The notes: generated by a model not told the origin, from the sequence alone. Shown: positions 1 to 9,486, numbered from the stretch's first letter. The stretch: 64,000 bases of DNA from an uncultured Gammaproteobacteria bacterium (GCA_947258795.1 CAMYJU010000018.1:45531-109530); one strand, 5' to 3'. A program made the numbers and translations.

Positions 1-274
1 AAAGCTTACCGGTTACATTAGGCGACTCAAGTCCTATCTCACTGTAATATCAAGCGCTTTTAGCCAGTTAAGCAGGATTAATATCCGGTCCGGATTATGT
101 CCATTTGCTATAAACATGAAAATTAAATAACATCTTGTTAAATATGAAAAATACGATAAATATTAGAAAATACTTATTCTTATTAGACTGACCGACGGGT
201 CAGTCTAATGGTTGTTGAACTAAATCAAATCATACTCACAACCAAGTACAGTAGCTATTTTGAGAGAAAAAATA
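1..274. other. AT-rich intergenic leader of the cassette region
   Basis: No convincing coding sequence lies here. The stretch is markedly richer in A and T than the backbone to the right of 2.8 kb. Its one clear structure is the long palindrome at 182-209, listed separately. A TTAGAC hexamer at 184-188/189 inside that palindrome matches what the cassette 1 attC end would require as partner, so the left boundary of cassette 1 may lie at about 184, but the preceding G expected of an integron core site is an A. No integrase or attI site is visible. Confidence 0.5.
182..209. promoter_or_regulatory. Perfect 12-bp-arm palindrome, TetR-operator-like
   Basis: ATTAGACTGACC (182-193) and GGTCAGTCTAAT (198-209) are exact reverse complements separated by GACG. 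No T-run follows, so an intrinsic terminator is unlikely. Palindromes of this length and composition are typical operators of TetR-family repressors, but no such regulator is in the window; it would have to lie to the left. The element could control the GNAT gene that starts about 65 bp downstream. The operator role is inferred from symmetry alone. Confidence 0.45.
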
Positions 275-724
275 ATGGAAGTAGAGTTGAAGGAGGTAGA
301 TGTAGAAAACTATAGTGATATTCTTGAATTAAGAATTGAGCCAGAACAAGAGAAGTTTGTTCCATCTAGCTGTTATTTGATCGCCAAATCAAAATTTCAC
401 CCGAATCACCAAATTCGAGCCATCTATGCAAAAGGAAATGTTGTGGGGCTCGTACTATATCAGACAGGTGACGGAGATTTTGAGCCCCATGAGTGCGAGA
501 TATTTGGCTTTATAGTAGACCGCAAACACCAATGCAAAGGAATCGGTAAGATTGCAATGCAACTATTAGTAAAGGAAATCAAAGCACATAAGCAGTTTAC
601 TAATATTGAGCTTAGTTGCGACCCGCAAAATAAGGCAGCTGAAAAAGTCTATATCGAATGCGGATTTAAAAACTCTGGTTACGTTAAGAATGATGGTAGT
701 ACTGTATTCACAATAGAGCTTTAA
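275..724 (+). CDS. GNAT-family N-acetyltransferase (integron cassette gene)
   Basis: A 149-residue protein with the GNAT fold signature. Motif A is around residues 74-103 (GFIVDRKHQCKGIG), with the Q-x-x-G-x-G acetyl-CoA pyrophosphate loop at 86-91, and motif B is around 119-131 (NKAAEKVYIECGF). It should transfer an acetyl group from acetyl-CoA to an amine. The layout resembles small PaiA/SpeG-like polyamine or antibiotic acetyltransferases, but the substrate cannot be read from sequence. An in-frame TTG at 260 would add five residues; the ATG at 275 is preferred because a GAGAG stretch sits upstream of it. The gene ends 8 bp before an attC inverse core, the usual place for a cassette ORF, and base composition is AT-rich compared with the backbone. 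Confidence 0.85.
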   Translation: MEVELKEVDVENYSDILELRIEPEQEKFVPSSCYLIAKSKFHPNHQIRAIYAKGNVVGLVLYQTGDGDFEPHECEIFGFIVDRKHQCKGIGKIAMQLLVKEIKAHKQFTNIELSCDPQNKAAEKVYIECGFKNSGYVKNDGSTVFTIEL

Positions 725-732
725 TCATATGT

Positions 733-809
733 GTCTAACAAGAACATGCAGCGGACAAAAATTGCGCCGCTTCGCTCTACAATTTTATCCGCTAATATTG
801 ACGTTAGAA
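733..809 (+). other. attC recombination site of an integron cassette
   Basis: The site runs from an inverse core GTCTAAC (733-739) to a core GTTAGAA (803-809). The interior folds on itself: AGCGGA plus an A-rich arm and CAATTTTATCCGCT are almost fully complementary, around a CGCCGCTTCGC-containing centre. This is the standard attC (59-base element) layout. It lies 8 bp after the acetyltransferase stop, and the next gene starts 4 bp after the core, as in cassette arrays. The last core base departs from the GTTRRRY consensus, but it matches the inverse core of the following cassette (TTCTAAC at 1197), as expected because that half belongs to the next cassette. Confidence 0.8.
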
Positions 810-813
810 GACA

Positions 814-1191
814 ATGAAAATTGCTATAGATTATAAATTTTTGCTAATTGGCTTTGCTCTACTTTCTTCTGGTTGTACGAAAGTGCATGAAGTTACTATA
901 GAAAATCTATCGAGCGCATGGCAGCAAGAGTTTCAAAGCTCTAGTCTGCCATTTAGTGGAAGCCAGATAAAAGTTGAAGTTACTGGCAGTATTAATGGAA
1001 AAGCATCTATATCAATTTTTTCATCGCCGAAGTCAGCAAAAAGTTTAAAGATAATGTCAATTAGACCCGGCGATTTTTCATTTACTTTTGATGAGCTAGA
1101 ATATTGGAATAAAACCTGTGTGTTAAAGTATCTGCCCGAAAAAGGTGCAGTTGGCTCATTTAATGTAAAAGTAACATTTGATGGTGGTTAA
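814..1191 (+). CDS. Small predicted lipoprotein (integron cassette gene)
   Basis: A 125-residue protein of unknown function. Residues 8-20 form a hydrophobic signal segment ending in SSG-Cys21, a plausible though not ideal lipobox (Ser rather than Leu at -3, Leu at -4). The mature part is Ser/Lys-rich and ends in a short beta-like segment (FNVKVTFDGG). No recognised domain. The ATG lies 4 bp downstream of the attC core, so it probably uses the short leader typical of cassettes, and the stop is 6 bp before the next inverse core. AT-rich composition matches the preceding cassette gene. Function is not assigned; secreted and lipoprotein-like products are common among cassettes of sedentary chromosomal integrons. 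Confidence 0.7.
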   Translation: MKIAIDYKFLLIGFALLSSGCTKVHEVTIENLSSAWQQEFQSSSLPFSGSQIKVEVTGSINGKASISIFSSPKSAKSLKIMSIRPGDFSFTFDELEYWNKTCVLKYLPEKGAVGSFNVKVTFDGG

Positions 1192-1196
1192 ATATC

Positions 1197-1212
1197 TTCT
1201 AACAAATCGTCT
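1197..1212 (+). other. Truncated attC (inverse core only)
   Basis: TTCTAAC at 1197-1203 is the exact complement of the core GTTAGAA that opens this cassette at 803-809, so it is the inverse core of cassette 2. No complementary arm or right-hand GTTRRRY core follows before the transposase remnant. The site therefore seems cut off. The transposase-bearing element to the right is the obvious cause, although its exact left end is not clear. Confidence 0.55.
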
Positions 1213-2440
1213 ATGGACGCTCCCGTCAAGAGCAGTAAAGAAATATTTTTTTATCACCCTCACATAAAATAAGATTGCGTTCGTCTATCCGGCCTCTATG
1301 TGTGTTTCTTCACTGCGCAAACCTTGATGTGACTGTACCACTCATACCTTTTGCTAATTCACGTTGCTGTATAGCATAGTTTCCATCAAACTCACGTTGA
1401 TGCATCCAGGTCGCCCAGAGGATGCGAGCCATCTTACTTGCCAATGCCACAGTGGCTTTATTGTGCCCGACGCGCTGTTGGCCCATTGTTGTAGGTACGT
1501 CAGGGGCTGATGATGCTGCTGCCGGTATTTAATACGGGCCATCACCGAGCGGGCGCCATGGATGACCAAGGTTCGTAGGTATTTATCCCCTCGCTTGGAT
1601 ATACGACCTAAATAACGCTGGTTGCCAGTGCTGTATTCCCTGGGTGTGATGCCAAGCCAGGCTGCGAGCTGTCGGCCGTTCCTAAATTGCCCGGGTGATT
1701 GGACACTAGCCCGCATCGCCGTGGCACTGAGCAAGCCAATGCCATTGATTTGCATAAACTGCTGAATGACAACGTCCTCCTTCACAATCTGTTTGAGCTG
1801 TTTTTCCAGTGCGGCGATACGCATTTGTATCGCCGAGAGTTCATTGAGTACATCGTTCACAGCTGGCTGCAGGAAGGCCGGTAAGGTATCGAGGGCCTCG
1901 TGTGTAGTTTTAATGGCCTGGGACGGACCCAATGGCACCAGCACACCAAATTCACGCAGGATGCCCCGCAAGGTATTGATGCGTGCGGTGCGCGTGGTTT
2001 TCCATTGCTCGCGCACCCGATGTAGGCTTTGCAACGCTTGCTGATATTCGGTTTTGACTGGGACTGCCTTAATCTCCCGATTGCGTGCCGCTTCGACAAT
2101 GGCCATGGCATCACTGCGGTCAGTTTTGTTACGCCGGACATAGGGTCGAACATATTGAGCCGGGAGCAGGGTCACTGTATGACCCAGGGACATTAACACT
2201 CGCGCCCAGTAATGCGCGGTGCCACAGGATTCCATCACTACCTGGGCCGGTGGGTGATTGACGAAAAAGGCATGAAATTGCTTGCGATTCAAGCGCCTTG
2301 ATTGCTTAACTTGATGATGGGTATCGGCCAGAGCCAATTGAAAGACTGTTTTTGCGGGATCAACACCTATAATTTTGCTAGAATCCATGATGGACGCCTC
2401 CTTTCTTGCTTGTTATGTTTGGGTACATATACATATGGCA
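1204..2440 (-). mobile_element. IS110/IS1111-family element, degraded; ends approximate
   Basis: The element is defined by its frameshifted DEDD transposase at 1310-2388. Ends are not resolved: IS110 members lack conventional terminal inverted repeats, and IS1111 members have only short subterminal ones. A direct repeat ATGGACGC occurs at 1213-1220 and 2390-2397, but the right copy overlaps the translation start region, so it is probably not a boundary. A weak inverted similarity (CCC..ACATAA) links about 1257-1267 and 2415-2425. The insertion sits immediately beside a truncated attC, which fits the known IS1111-attC group that targets cassette recombination sites; membership of that group is inferred. 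Confidence 0.6.
1310..2388 (-). pseudogene. IS110-family DEDD transposase, frameshifted
   Basis: The N-terminal RuvC-like domain has the catalytic acidic residues in GVDPAK (D9), VMESCG (E53) and KTDRSDA (two Asp near 91-94). The C-terminal transposase_20 part shows INGIGLLSATAMRA and FRNGRQLAAWLG. The frame runs into nonsense after QQWANS and stops at 1354. The frame one base away continues the family ending (RVGHNKATVALASKMARILW ... AKGMSG) to a TGA at 1310. One base is therefore missing at about 1473-1476; restored, the protein would be 359 residues. An AGGAGG lies 8 nt upstream of the ATG. As it stands the enzyme is probably inactive unless the shift is a read error. Confidence 0.85.
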
Positions 2441-2831
2441 CATTGATGCCGATTAAAAAAGGGAGTGGGCGGCTTAAGTAAACATTGAAGGTCTGCTTAA
2501 ATCAGGAGCGGAACTACTGGATTTATAGATGAGCAGCTGAAGTCGACCCGAAGCGGAAGTTTGGCTTTTTAGATTGAATGTCTGGAAGGCGGCGGAAACC
2601 AGACTTTCATAACCTGATAGCGAACTGAGAATGAGCTATCTGCGGGAGGTGGGCAGGCTTTTAGCTATTCCGCAGTAAAAGCGCTCCTGCAATGGCCGTG
2701 TTTCGGTGGATTCTCACGGAATGGATGGGTTATGCTTTGTAGCATAATTCAATTGCCGGTGAGCTGCCAGGTGTTGTCATCAAGAGGCGCCGCCAGGCGC
2801 GCTCTGTAATGAGTTTTTCAAGGGGTTAAAG
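2389..2831. other. Gene-free stretch upstream of the IS transposase
   Basis: No ORF with coding character was found. The transposase ribosome-binding site is at 2395-2402 (minus strand). Several small hairpins occur: GTCTGG..CCAGAC near 2579-2604, a perfect TTATGCT-TTGT-AGCATAA at 2730-2747, and a GC-rich GCGCC..GGCGC near 2786-2800. In the IS110 group the region upstream of the recombinase encodes a structured guide ('bridge') RNA, so the part nearest the transposase could be its remnant; this is inference. A purine-rich AAGGGG at about 2820 serves the next gene. Confidence 0.4.
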
Positions 2832-3653
2832 ATGCAGATACGGGTCGGATACGAGTTAATCTACGAGTGTCCGCAGCCGACCCCCATGATCCTCGCGCTG
2901 AATATCCATTTCACCCGCGTCTCCGACCTCGTCATTGCAGACCACATCATCACTAGCCCACCGACCCCAATCACAGCCTACCGCGACGGTTTCGGCAACT
3001 GGTGCAGCTGTATCGTCACACCGGCAGGTGACACCCGAATCACCACCGACGCACTCATCAATGATAGCGGGCTGCTGGACGCGGTTGATCCATCTGCCCC
3101 ACAGCACGCTGTGGAGGATTTGCCACCGGATACGCTCGTGTTTCTGCTCGGGAGCCGCTATTGCGAAACCGACCGGCTCTCCGAGACAGCTTGGGCTCTC
3201 TTCGAGCAGACCCCTCCCGGCTGGCCACGCGTCAAGGCGATCTGCGATTTCGTCCATGACCATCTCACTTTCGGCTACCAGCATGCCCGGGTGACCAAGA
3301 CAGCTCTCGAAACCTTCCATGAGCGCAGGGGCGTGTGTCGCGACTACACCCACCTTGCGGTCACCCTCTGTCGCTGCATGAATATTCCGGCGCGTTACTG
3401 CACGGGCTACCTGGGTGACATCGGGGTCCCTGCCTCGCCGGATCCAATGGACTTTTCCGCCTGGTTCGAGGTGTACCTTGGCGGCCGTTGGCACATCTTT
3501 GATCCACGCAACAATATACCCAGGATCGGGCGTGTGTTGATTGCCCAAGGCCGCGATGCGGCGGATGTACCGATCAGTAATGCGTTCGGCCCGAACGTGC
3601 TTAAGAGCTTCAAGGTGTGGACGGATGAGGTGAAGGAGCAGTCCGGATGGTGA
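2832..3653 (+). CDS. Transglutaminase-like cysteine protease-fold protein
   Basis: A 273-residue protein. Residues 1-90 match the bacterial transglutaminase-like N-terminal beta domain, and residues 130-235 form the transglutaminase core. The nucleophile is Cys169 in ERRGVCRDYTH, and the Asp of the triad is likely D224 in HIFDPRNN. The position usually held by the catalytic His (HAW in most relatives) reads S209-A-W (DFSAWFEVYLGGRW), so hydrolase activity is uncertain. There is no signal peptide, so it should be cytoplasmic. Members of this family are often encoded with peptide-bond-modifying enzymes. The ATG is preceded by AAGGGG. The next gene starts 25 bp later on the same strand, suggesting a two-gene unit. 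Confidence 0.82.
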   Translation: MQIRVGYELIYECPQPTPMILALNIHFTRVSDLVIADHIITSPPTPITAYRDGFGNWCSCIVTPAGDTRITTDALINDSGLLDAVDPSAPQHAVEDLPPDTLVFLLGSRYCETDRLSETAWALFEQTPPGWPRVKAICDFVHDHLTFGYQHARVTKTALETFHERRGVCRDYTHLAVTLCRCMNIPARYCTGYLGDIGVPASPDPMDFSAWFEVYLGGRWHIFDPRNNIPRIGRVLIAQGRDAADVPISNAFGPNVLKSFKVWTDEVKEQSGW

Positions 3654-3678
3654 TGCATACCCAGTGCAGGCGTAGCGC

Positions 3679-4497
3679 ATGGAGAACAGGTCCGCGATGA
3701 TCGATTCGGATACGGAGGTAGTAACGACATTGCCGTTGCTGGGGCCTGATGAGCTGGCCGCCGTCGAGATTATTAATGCAGACGGGAGCAGCAGCGCTGT
3801 GCTCGTTTGCGATCACGCTTCAAATCGTGTCCCCCAACGGCTCAGCATGCTTGGTCTCGACGCTGCCCAGTTGGCCGACCATATTGGCTGGGATCCGGGA
3901 GCGGCTGACGTGGCGCGCCACCTTTCAGCTGATCTCGATGCACCCTTAGTGTTGAGCGGCTACTCGCGTCTTGTCATAGACTGCAATCGACCGCTTCGTA
4001 GCGCGGAATCCATTCCCGAACAAAGTGCCGGCGTGACCATTCCGGGCAACCGAGGGCTGTCGCCGGAGGAAAGAGCGATCCGCATCAATGCTCTGTTCCG
4101 GCCTTACCACGGCACCATCGGTCGGCTACTCGATGCCCGTTCCCAACGACCGACTCTGCTGCTCAACATTCACAGCTTCACGCCGATTATGAACGGCAGT
4201 TCGCGACCCTGGCACATCGGTGTCTGTTATGGGCACAACCGGGAACTCGCCGTGCTGATGCGTGGAGCGCTCGCTCACTGTGGGGATTTGACCGTCGGGG
4301 ACAACGAGCCTTACCCCATCGAAGATGAAATAGACTATACCATCCCAAAGCACGGCGAAGGTCGCGGATTGCCCAGTGTCATGATTGAAATCCGCCAAGA
4401 CAGGATTTTGACGTCGGCGGACGCCGCCGCTTGGGCAGCACGATTGGCGGAGGCCTATCGGCTCATTGAAGCTGAGGCGCTGCGACTATTGATGTGA
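3679..4497 (+). CDS. N-formylglutamate amidohydrolase-like protein
   Basis: A 272-residue protein of the N-formylglutamate amidohydrolase family (PF05013 type). Diagnostic stretches are VLVCDHASNRVP (42-52), DHIGWDPGAADVA (67-79), SGYSRLVIDCNRP (93-105), LLNIHSFTP (about 161-169) and the late VMIEIRQD. Known members hydrolyse N-formyl-L-glutamate in histidine degradation, but many single-gene homologues have other or unknown amide substrates. No hut genes are nearby, so the hut role is not supported by context. An alternative ATG at 3697 is preceded by GGAGAACAGG and would shorten the protein by six residues. It probably forms a unit with the transglutaminase-like gene just upstream and converges on hisC. 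Confidence 0.82.
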   Translation: MENRSAMIDSDTEVVTTLPLLGPDELAAVEIINADGSSSAVLVCDHASNRVPQRLSMLGLDAAQLADHIGWDPGAADVARHLSADLDAPLVLSGYSRLVIDCNRPLRSAESIPEQSAGVTIPGNRGLSPEERAIRINALFRPYHGTIGRLLDARSQRPTLLLNIHSFTPIMNGSSRPWHIGVCYGHNRELAVLMRGALAHCGDLTVGDNEPYPIEDEIDYTIPKHGEGRGLPSVMIEIRQDRILTSADAAAWAARLAEAYRLIEAEALRLLM

Positions 4498-4682
4498 AGA
4501 GAGCTGGGTACATACACTGCACCTTCAGCATCGGTGCGGGTAACTCTGATCCATTTCACTACATTTTTCTTATGAACGTCATGTATATACCTGTATGCAG
4601 CCTTTTGTTGATTCCTATTGTCTAACCAGTTTTGGCAGGAAGTGGACAAACAACGGTTTCATACACTAGTCCTGCAGTTGTG

Positions 4683-5768
4683 CTAGTTCAGGCAGGTTTG
4701 CAAGACCTCGATAAACTGCCGATTCTCTTCGGCTGTGCTGACTGTCACGCGCAGACAATCACTCAGTGCGCCACCGGCAGGTGATAGATTCTTGATCAGC
4801 ACGTGTTTATCCAGCAGGGCCTGGTGGATGCGGTCAGCTTGCCCGGGCTCAGTACGAAACAGGATAAAGTTGGCTTCACTCGGGTAGACGGTGATGCCGG
4901 ATAGTGCTTCCAGTTCACTGCTCAGCAGGCCTCGTTGCCGGGTCAGTTTGGCCGTTTGTTCGGTCAGTACATCAATATGGCGTAACGCATGGTCAACGGT
5001 GATCTGCGTCAATACGTTGATGTTATAAGGCATGCGCACTTTGTTGATTTCCTCTATCCATGGCGTCGGGCCGACCAGGTAACCCAGGCGCAGGCCGGCC
5101 AGTCCCATTTTCGACACCGTACGCATGACCAGCAGGTTGTCGTATTGATCGAGGTCCTGCATAAAACTGTCTGACGCAAACGCTGCATAGGCCTCATCGA
5201 GGATGATCAGACCAGGGCTGGCCTGGATGATCTGTTCGACTTTACTGCGTTCAAACAGGTTGCCGGTCGGGTTGTTAGGATAAGCCAGAAACACCAGTGC
5301 CGGTTGATGCTGGTCGATCGCGGCCAGCATCGCAGGCAGATCGAGACTGAAATCATCCTTTAATGGCACGCCGATAAACGACGACCCGGTGTAACGCGAG
5401 ATCATGTCGTACATGACGAAGGTGGGTTCAGGGGCCAGCACGGTGCGGTCCTTGCCGGCAACGGTCATCATCAGCATCTGGATGATTTCATCCGAGCCGT
5501 TGCCAAGCAGTATGCCCATACCATCAGGGGTATTAAATGTTTTCCGAATGGTCTGTACCAGTGAGCTGGCGGCCGGATCCGGGTAGCGGTTGAGTTTTGC
5601 CGACCAGGTCAGTTGCTGCCATTCCTCGAGCATGGCCTCGGGCCAGCCATATGGATTTTCCATCGCGTCCAGCTTGATGCAGTCAGCCGGGTCCGCTACA
5701 TGATACGCAGACAGTTGGCGTATCTCGGGACGCACCCACTGATTGATGCGGTCTGTTTTATTATTCAT
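4683..5768 (-). CDS. hisC: Histidinol-phosphate aminotransferase
   Basis: A 361-residue PLP-dependent class I/II aminotransferase that converts imidazole-acetol phosphate to histidinol phosphate in histidine synthesis. The PLP Lys is K220 in TVSKMGLAGLRLGY. D191 and Y194 (ILDEAYAAF) and N166 (AYPNNPTGN) line the cofactor pocket, and the phosphate-binding GNGSDE is at 89-94. Length is normal for HisC. It is the last gene of hisG-hisD-hisC on the minus strand, 33 bp after hisD. The same hisG-hisD-hisC run beside murA is found in Pseudomonas-type genomes. Confidence 0.95.
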   Translation of the reverse strand: MNNKTDRINQWVRPEIRQLSAYHVADPADCIKLDAMENPYGWPEAMLEEWQQLTWSAKLNRYPDPAASSLVQTIRKTFNTPDGMGILLGNGSDEIIQMLMMTVAGKDRTVLAPEPTFVMYDMISRYTGSSFIGVPLKDDFSLDLPAMLAAIDQHQPALVFLAYPNNPTGNLFERSKVEQIIQASPGLIILDEAYAAFASDSFMQDLDQYDNLLVMRTVSKMGLAGLRLGYLVGPTPWIEEINKVRMPYNINVLTQITVDHALRHIDVLTEQTAKLTRQRGLLSSELEALSGITVYPSEANFILFRTEPGQADRIHQALLDKHVLIKNLSPAGGALSDCLRVTVSTAEENRQFIEVLQTCLN

Positions 5769-5801
5769 TGCCTTTCCTGGGGCTGATTGTGTAGTGCGGT
5801 G

Positions 5802-7103
5802 CTACTTCTTAATGCGGTATTCGGCCGAGCGGGCATGGGCGGTCAGGCCTTCGCCGCGTGCCAGTACCGAGGCCGACTTGCCCAGCTCCGATGCACTGTC
5901 TTCCGAGCACATAATGATGCTGCTGCGTTTCTGGAAATCATAAACGCCCAGTGGCGATGAAAACCGTGCGGTACGCGAGGTCGGCAGGACATGGTTCGGA
6001 CCGGCGCAGTAATCACCCAGCGCCTCTGCGGTGTAGCGGCCCATAAAAATCGCACCGGCGTGTTTAATACGCATGGCCATCGCCTGCGGATCGGCTACGG
6101 ATAACTCCAGGTGTTCCGGGGCGATGTAGTTGGCCACCTCGATGGCTTCGTCCATGTCCTTCACCGCGATCAGTGCACTGCGGTCACGCAGGGATGCACG
6201 AATGATGTCGGCGCGTTCCATGCCGTCAACCAGATTGTCGATACTCTGCTGGACCTGGTCGAGAAAGGCCTGGTCAGGTGAGACCAGGATCGGTTGCGCA
6301 TCCTGGTCATGCTCGGCCTGGGAGAACAGGTCCATCGCGATCCAGTCAGGGTCGGTATCGCCATCACAGATCACCAGGATTTCGGACGGCCCGGCGATCA
6401 TGTCGATACCGACCGTGCCATATACGTGACGTTTGGCCGTGGCCACATAGATGTTACCCGGGCCGACGATTTTATCGACCTGCGGAACACTTTCTGTGCC
6501 ATAGGCCAGCGCAGCAACGGCCTGTGCGCCACCTATTGTGAATACCCGGTCTACTCCGGCGATCTGTGCGGCGGCCAGTACCATGTCGTTTTGTTCACCA
6601 TCGGGTGTAGGTACCACCATGATCAGTTCGGCAACGCCGGCGACCTTGGCCGGGATCGCATTCATCAGTACCGAGGATGGGTAGGCCGCCTTGCCACCCG
6701 GTACATACAGGCCAACCCGATCCAATGCTGTGACCTGTTGGCCCAGCAGCGTACCCTGCTCATCCACGTAGGACCAGGAACTGAGTTTCTGGTGTTCGGC
6801 ATAACTGCGAATACGCTCGGCTGCGGTTTCCAGTGCAGTGCGCTGTTCATCCGGTATGCGTTTCAGTGCGGCAGCCAGTTCGGCGCTTTGCAACTCCAGT
6901 TCCTGCATGGTCGCTGCACTGACACGATCAAAACGCTGGCTGAACTCGATTACAGCGGCATCGCCGCTGGTTCTGACTTGATCCAGGATGTCCAGTACAG
7001 TGGACTGGATAGTGCTGTCCGAAACTGTTTCCCAGGCCAACAGCTGTTCCAGGCGATCATTGAAGTCCTTGTCGCGGGTATCCAGGCGTGCAGGTGTGCT
7101 CAT
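5802..7103 (-). CDS. hisD: Histidinol dehydrogenase
   Basis: A 433-residue zinc enzyme that performs the two NAD-dependent oxidations of L-histidinol to L-histidine, the last steps of the pathway. Visible hallmarks are [19 protein letters not shown] (131-149), [12 protein letters not shown] (214-225), GPSEILV (238-244), the zinc ligands Q262/H265 in [10 protein letters not shown], and GPNHVLPT with the catalytic region near 330-380. Length and spacing are standard. hisG ends 2 bp before its start, so the two are probably coupled. Confidence 0.97.
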   Translation of the reverse strand: MSTPARLDTRDKDFNDRLEQLLAWETVSDSTIQSTVLDILDQVRTSGDAAVIEFSQRFDRVSAATMQELELQSAELAAALKRIPDEQRTALETAAERIRSYAEHQKLSSWSYVDEQGTLLGQQVTALDRVGLYVPGGKAAYPSSVLMNAIPAKVAGVAELIMVVPTPDGEQNDMVLAAAQIAGVDRVFTIGGAQAVAALAYGTESVPQVDKIVGPGNIYVATAKRHVYGTVGIDMIAGPSEILVICDGDTDPDWIAMDLFSQAEHDQDAQPILVSPDQAFLDQVQQSIDNLVDGMERADIIRASLRDRSALIAVKDMDEAIEVANYIAPEHLELSVADPQAMAMRIKHAGAIFMGRYTAEALGDYCAGPNHVLPTSRTARFSSPLGVYDFQKRSSIIMCSEDSASELGKSASVLARGEGLTAHARSAEYRIKK

Positions 7104-7105
7104 GA

Positions 7106-7759
7106 TTAGCTGGCCTCGGCATGCAAGGCATCGACGGCCTTGCTCATGTGTTTGATGAATTGGCTGATGGTTGCGTGCTTGACCTTCATCGAGGCCTTGT
7201 TAACCACCAGTCTGGAACTAATTTTGGCAATTTCTTCCAGTGGCATCAGGCCGTTGGCCTTCAGCGTGTTGCCGGTATCGACGACATCGACGATACGGTC
7301 CGACAGGCCGACCAGCGGCGCCAGTTCCATCGAGCCATACAGCTTGATGATCTCAACCTGTTTACCCTGCGCAGCATAGTATCGGCGTGTGGAGTTGACG
7401 AACTTGGTCGCGATACGCATACGCCTGCTGGTGGGTGGGTTACCCTGTGGGCCGGCGACCATCAGTTTGCATTTGGCAATACGCAGGTCCAGTGGCTCAT
7501 ACAATCCGGCGCCACCGTGCTCCATCAGCACGTCCTTGCCGGCCACGCCGACATCGGCTGCACCATACTGCACATAAGTCGGCACATCCGAGGCTCGAAT
7601 AATCACCAGTTTTACGTTCGGCAGATTGGTGTCCAGGATCAGTTTGCGGCTGGTTTCCGGGTCGTCCACCGGCTCGATACCGGCCTGCGCCAGTAACGGC
7701 ACGGTTTCCTTATAGATGCGGCCTTTGGACAATGCAATGGTTAAGGTGTCATCAGACAT
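7106..7759 (-). CDS. hisG: ATP phosphoribosyltransferase, short form
   Basis: A 217-residue catalytic subunit that condenses ATP and PRPP, the first committed step of histidine synthesis. The N-terminus has [20 protein letters not shown]. The substrate loops [22 protein letters not shown] and [26 protein letters not shown] (PRPP binding) are intact. The C-terminal regulatory ACT-like domain of the long form is missing, so this is HisG-S. Known HisG-S enzymes need the HisRS-like partner HisZ for activity and feedback control; hisZ is not in this window. It opens hisG-hisD-hisC and lies 41 bp downstream of murA. Confidence 0.96.
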   Translation of the reverse strand: MSDDTLTIALSKGRIYKETVPLLAQAGIEPVDDPETSRKLILDTNLPNVKLVIIRASDVPTYVQYGAADVGVAGKDVLMEHGGAGLYEPLDLRIAKCKLMVAGPQGNPPTSRRMRIATKFVNSTRRYYAAQGKQVEIIKLYGSMELAPLVGLSDRIVDVVDTGNTLKANGLMPLEEIAKISSRLVVNKASMKVKHATISQFIKHMSKAVDALHAEAS

Positions 7760-7800
7760 ATGTTTTCCCGGTTATATCGCCTTGTTAACTGTATTCCAGA

Positions 7801-9075
<1,275 letters not shown>

Positions 9076-9333
9076 CTACTGTTGGTTTTCGTTCTGACTG
9101 GCCCACTGTTCCGGGGTATAGGTGCGTAGTGACAGGGCATGAATCACACCGGTCTGCATGCGGTCACCCAGGGTCGCATAGACCATTTTGTGTTGTGCAA
9201 TCATGTTCTTGTCAGAGAATTCCGGGCTGACCACAATGCCTTCAAAGTGGCTGCCGTCATCACCTTTTATGATGGCCTGGCTGCCGGAGAGTCCCTGCTC
9301 GATTAACTGTGTAATATCTTCTTTGGTAATCAT
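9076..9333 (-). CDS. ibaG: BolA-family protein IbaG/YrbA
   Basis: An 85-residue BolA-like protein that typically binds a [2Fe-2S] cluster with a monothiol glutaredoxin. The conserved region is GDDGSHFEGIVVSPEF..KNMIAQHKMVYATLGDRM, including the class II fold residues and the C-terminal His/Met segment. Start: a GTG at 9348 would add five residues, but the ATG at 9333 gives the family's usual MITKEDI-like beginning and is preferred. It sits between mlaB and murA, the same place as in Escherichia and Pseudomonas. Confidence 0.9.
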   Translation of the reverse strand: MITKEDITQLIEQGLSGSQAIIKGDDGSHFEGIVVSPEFSDKNMIAQHKMVYATLGDRMQTGVIHALSLRTYTPEQWASQNENQQ

Positions 9334-9486
9334 ATTAAAATCAAACACCTATAAATTATGCTGGGGGCGATGCCGGGGTAAATCCCTGCCTTCAGGTCGG
9401 CACAGCCAATTTAAGTATGGAATCATATAGAAAAACGGCACGAAATGGCAGTTTTGGCTGCCAACTGTGGATCTGTCGGGCAGGCA

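Noticed and set aside
1213-2397. Direct repeat ATGGACGC taken as the IS target duplication
   Set aside because: The right copy overlaps the transposase start and its ribosome-binding site, so it cannot mark the element's end; 8-bp repeats at this distance are not rare.
2432-2446. TGGCAC..GC pattern like a sigma-54 promoter near the transposase
   Set aside because: The GG-to-GC distance is 11 instead of 12 bp, which inactivates such promoters.
2856-3680. Long antisense frame (274 codons) opposite the transglutaminase-like gene
   Set aside because: Mirror of a well-supported coding sequence with family motifs; the antisense product has low-complexity character and no domain.
4620-4626. GTCTAAC resembling an attC inverse core after the formylglutamate-hydrolase gene
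   Set aside because: No partner core or folded arms follow; a 7-mer match alone is expected by chance.
4455-4649. 64-codon antisense frame between the formylglutamate-hydrolase gene and hisC
   Set aside because: It overlaps the end of a real gene on the other strand, and its composition does not look coding.
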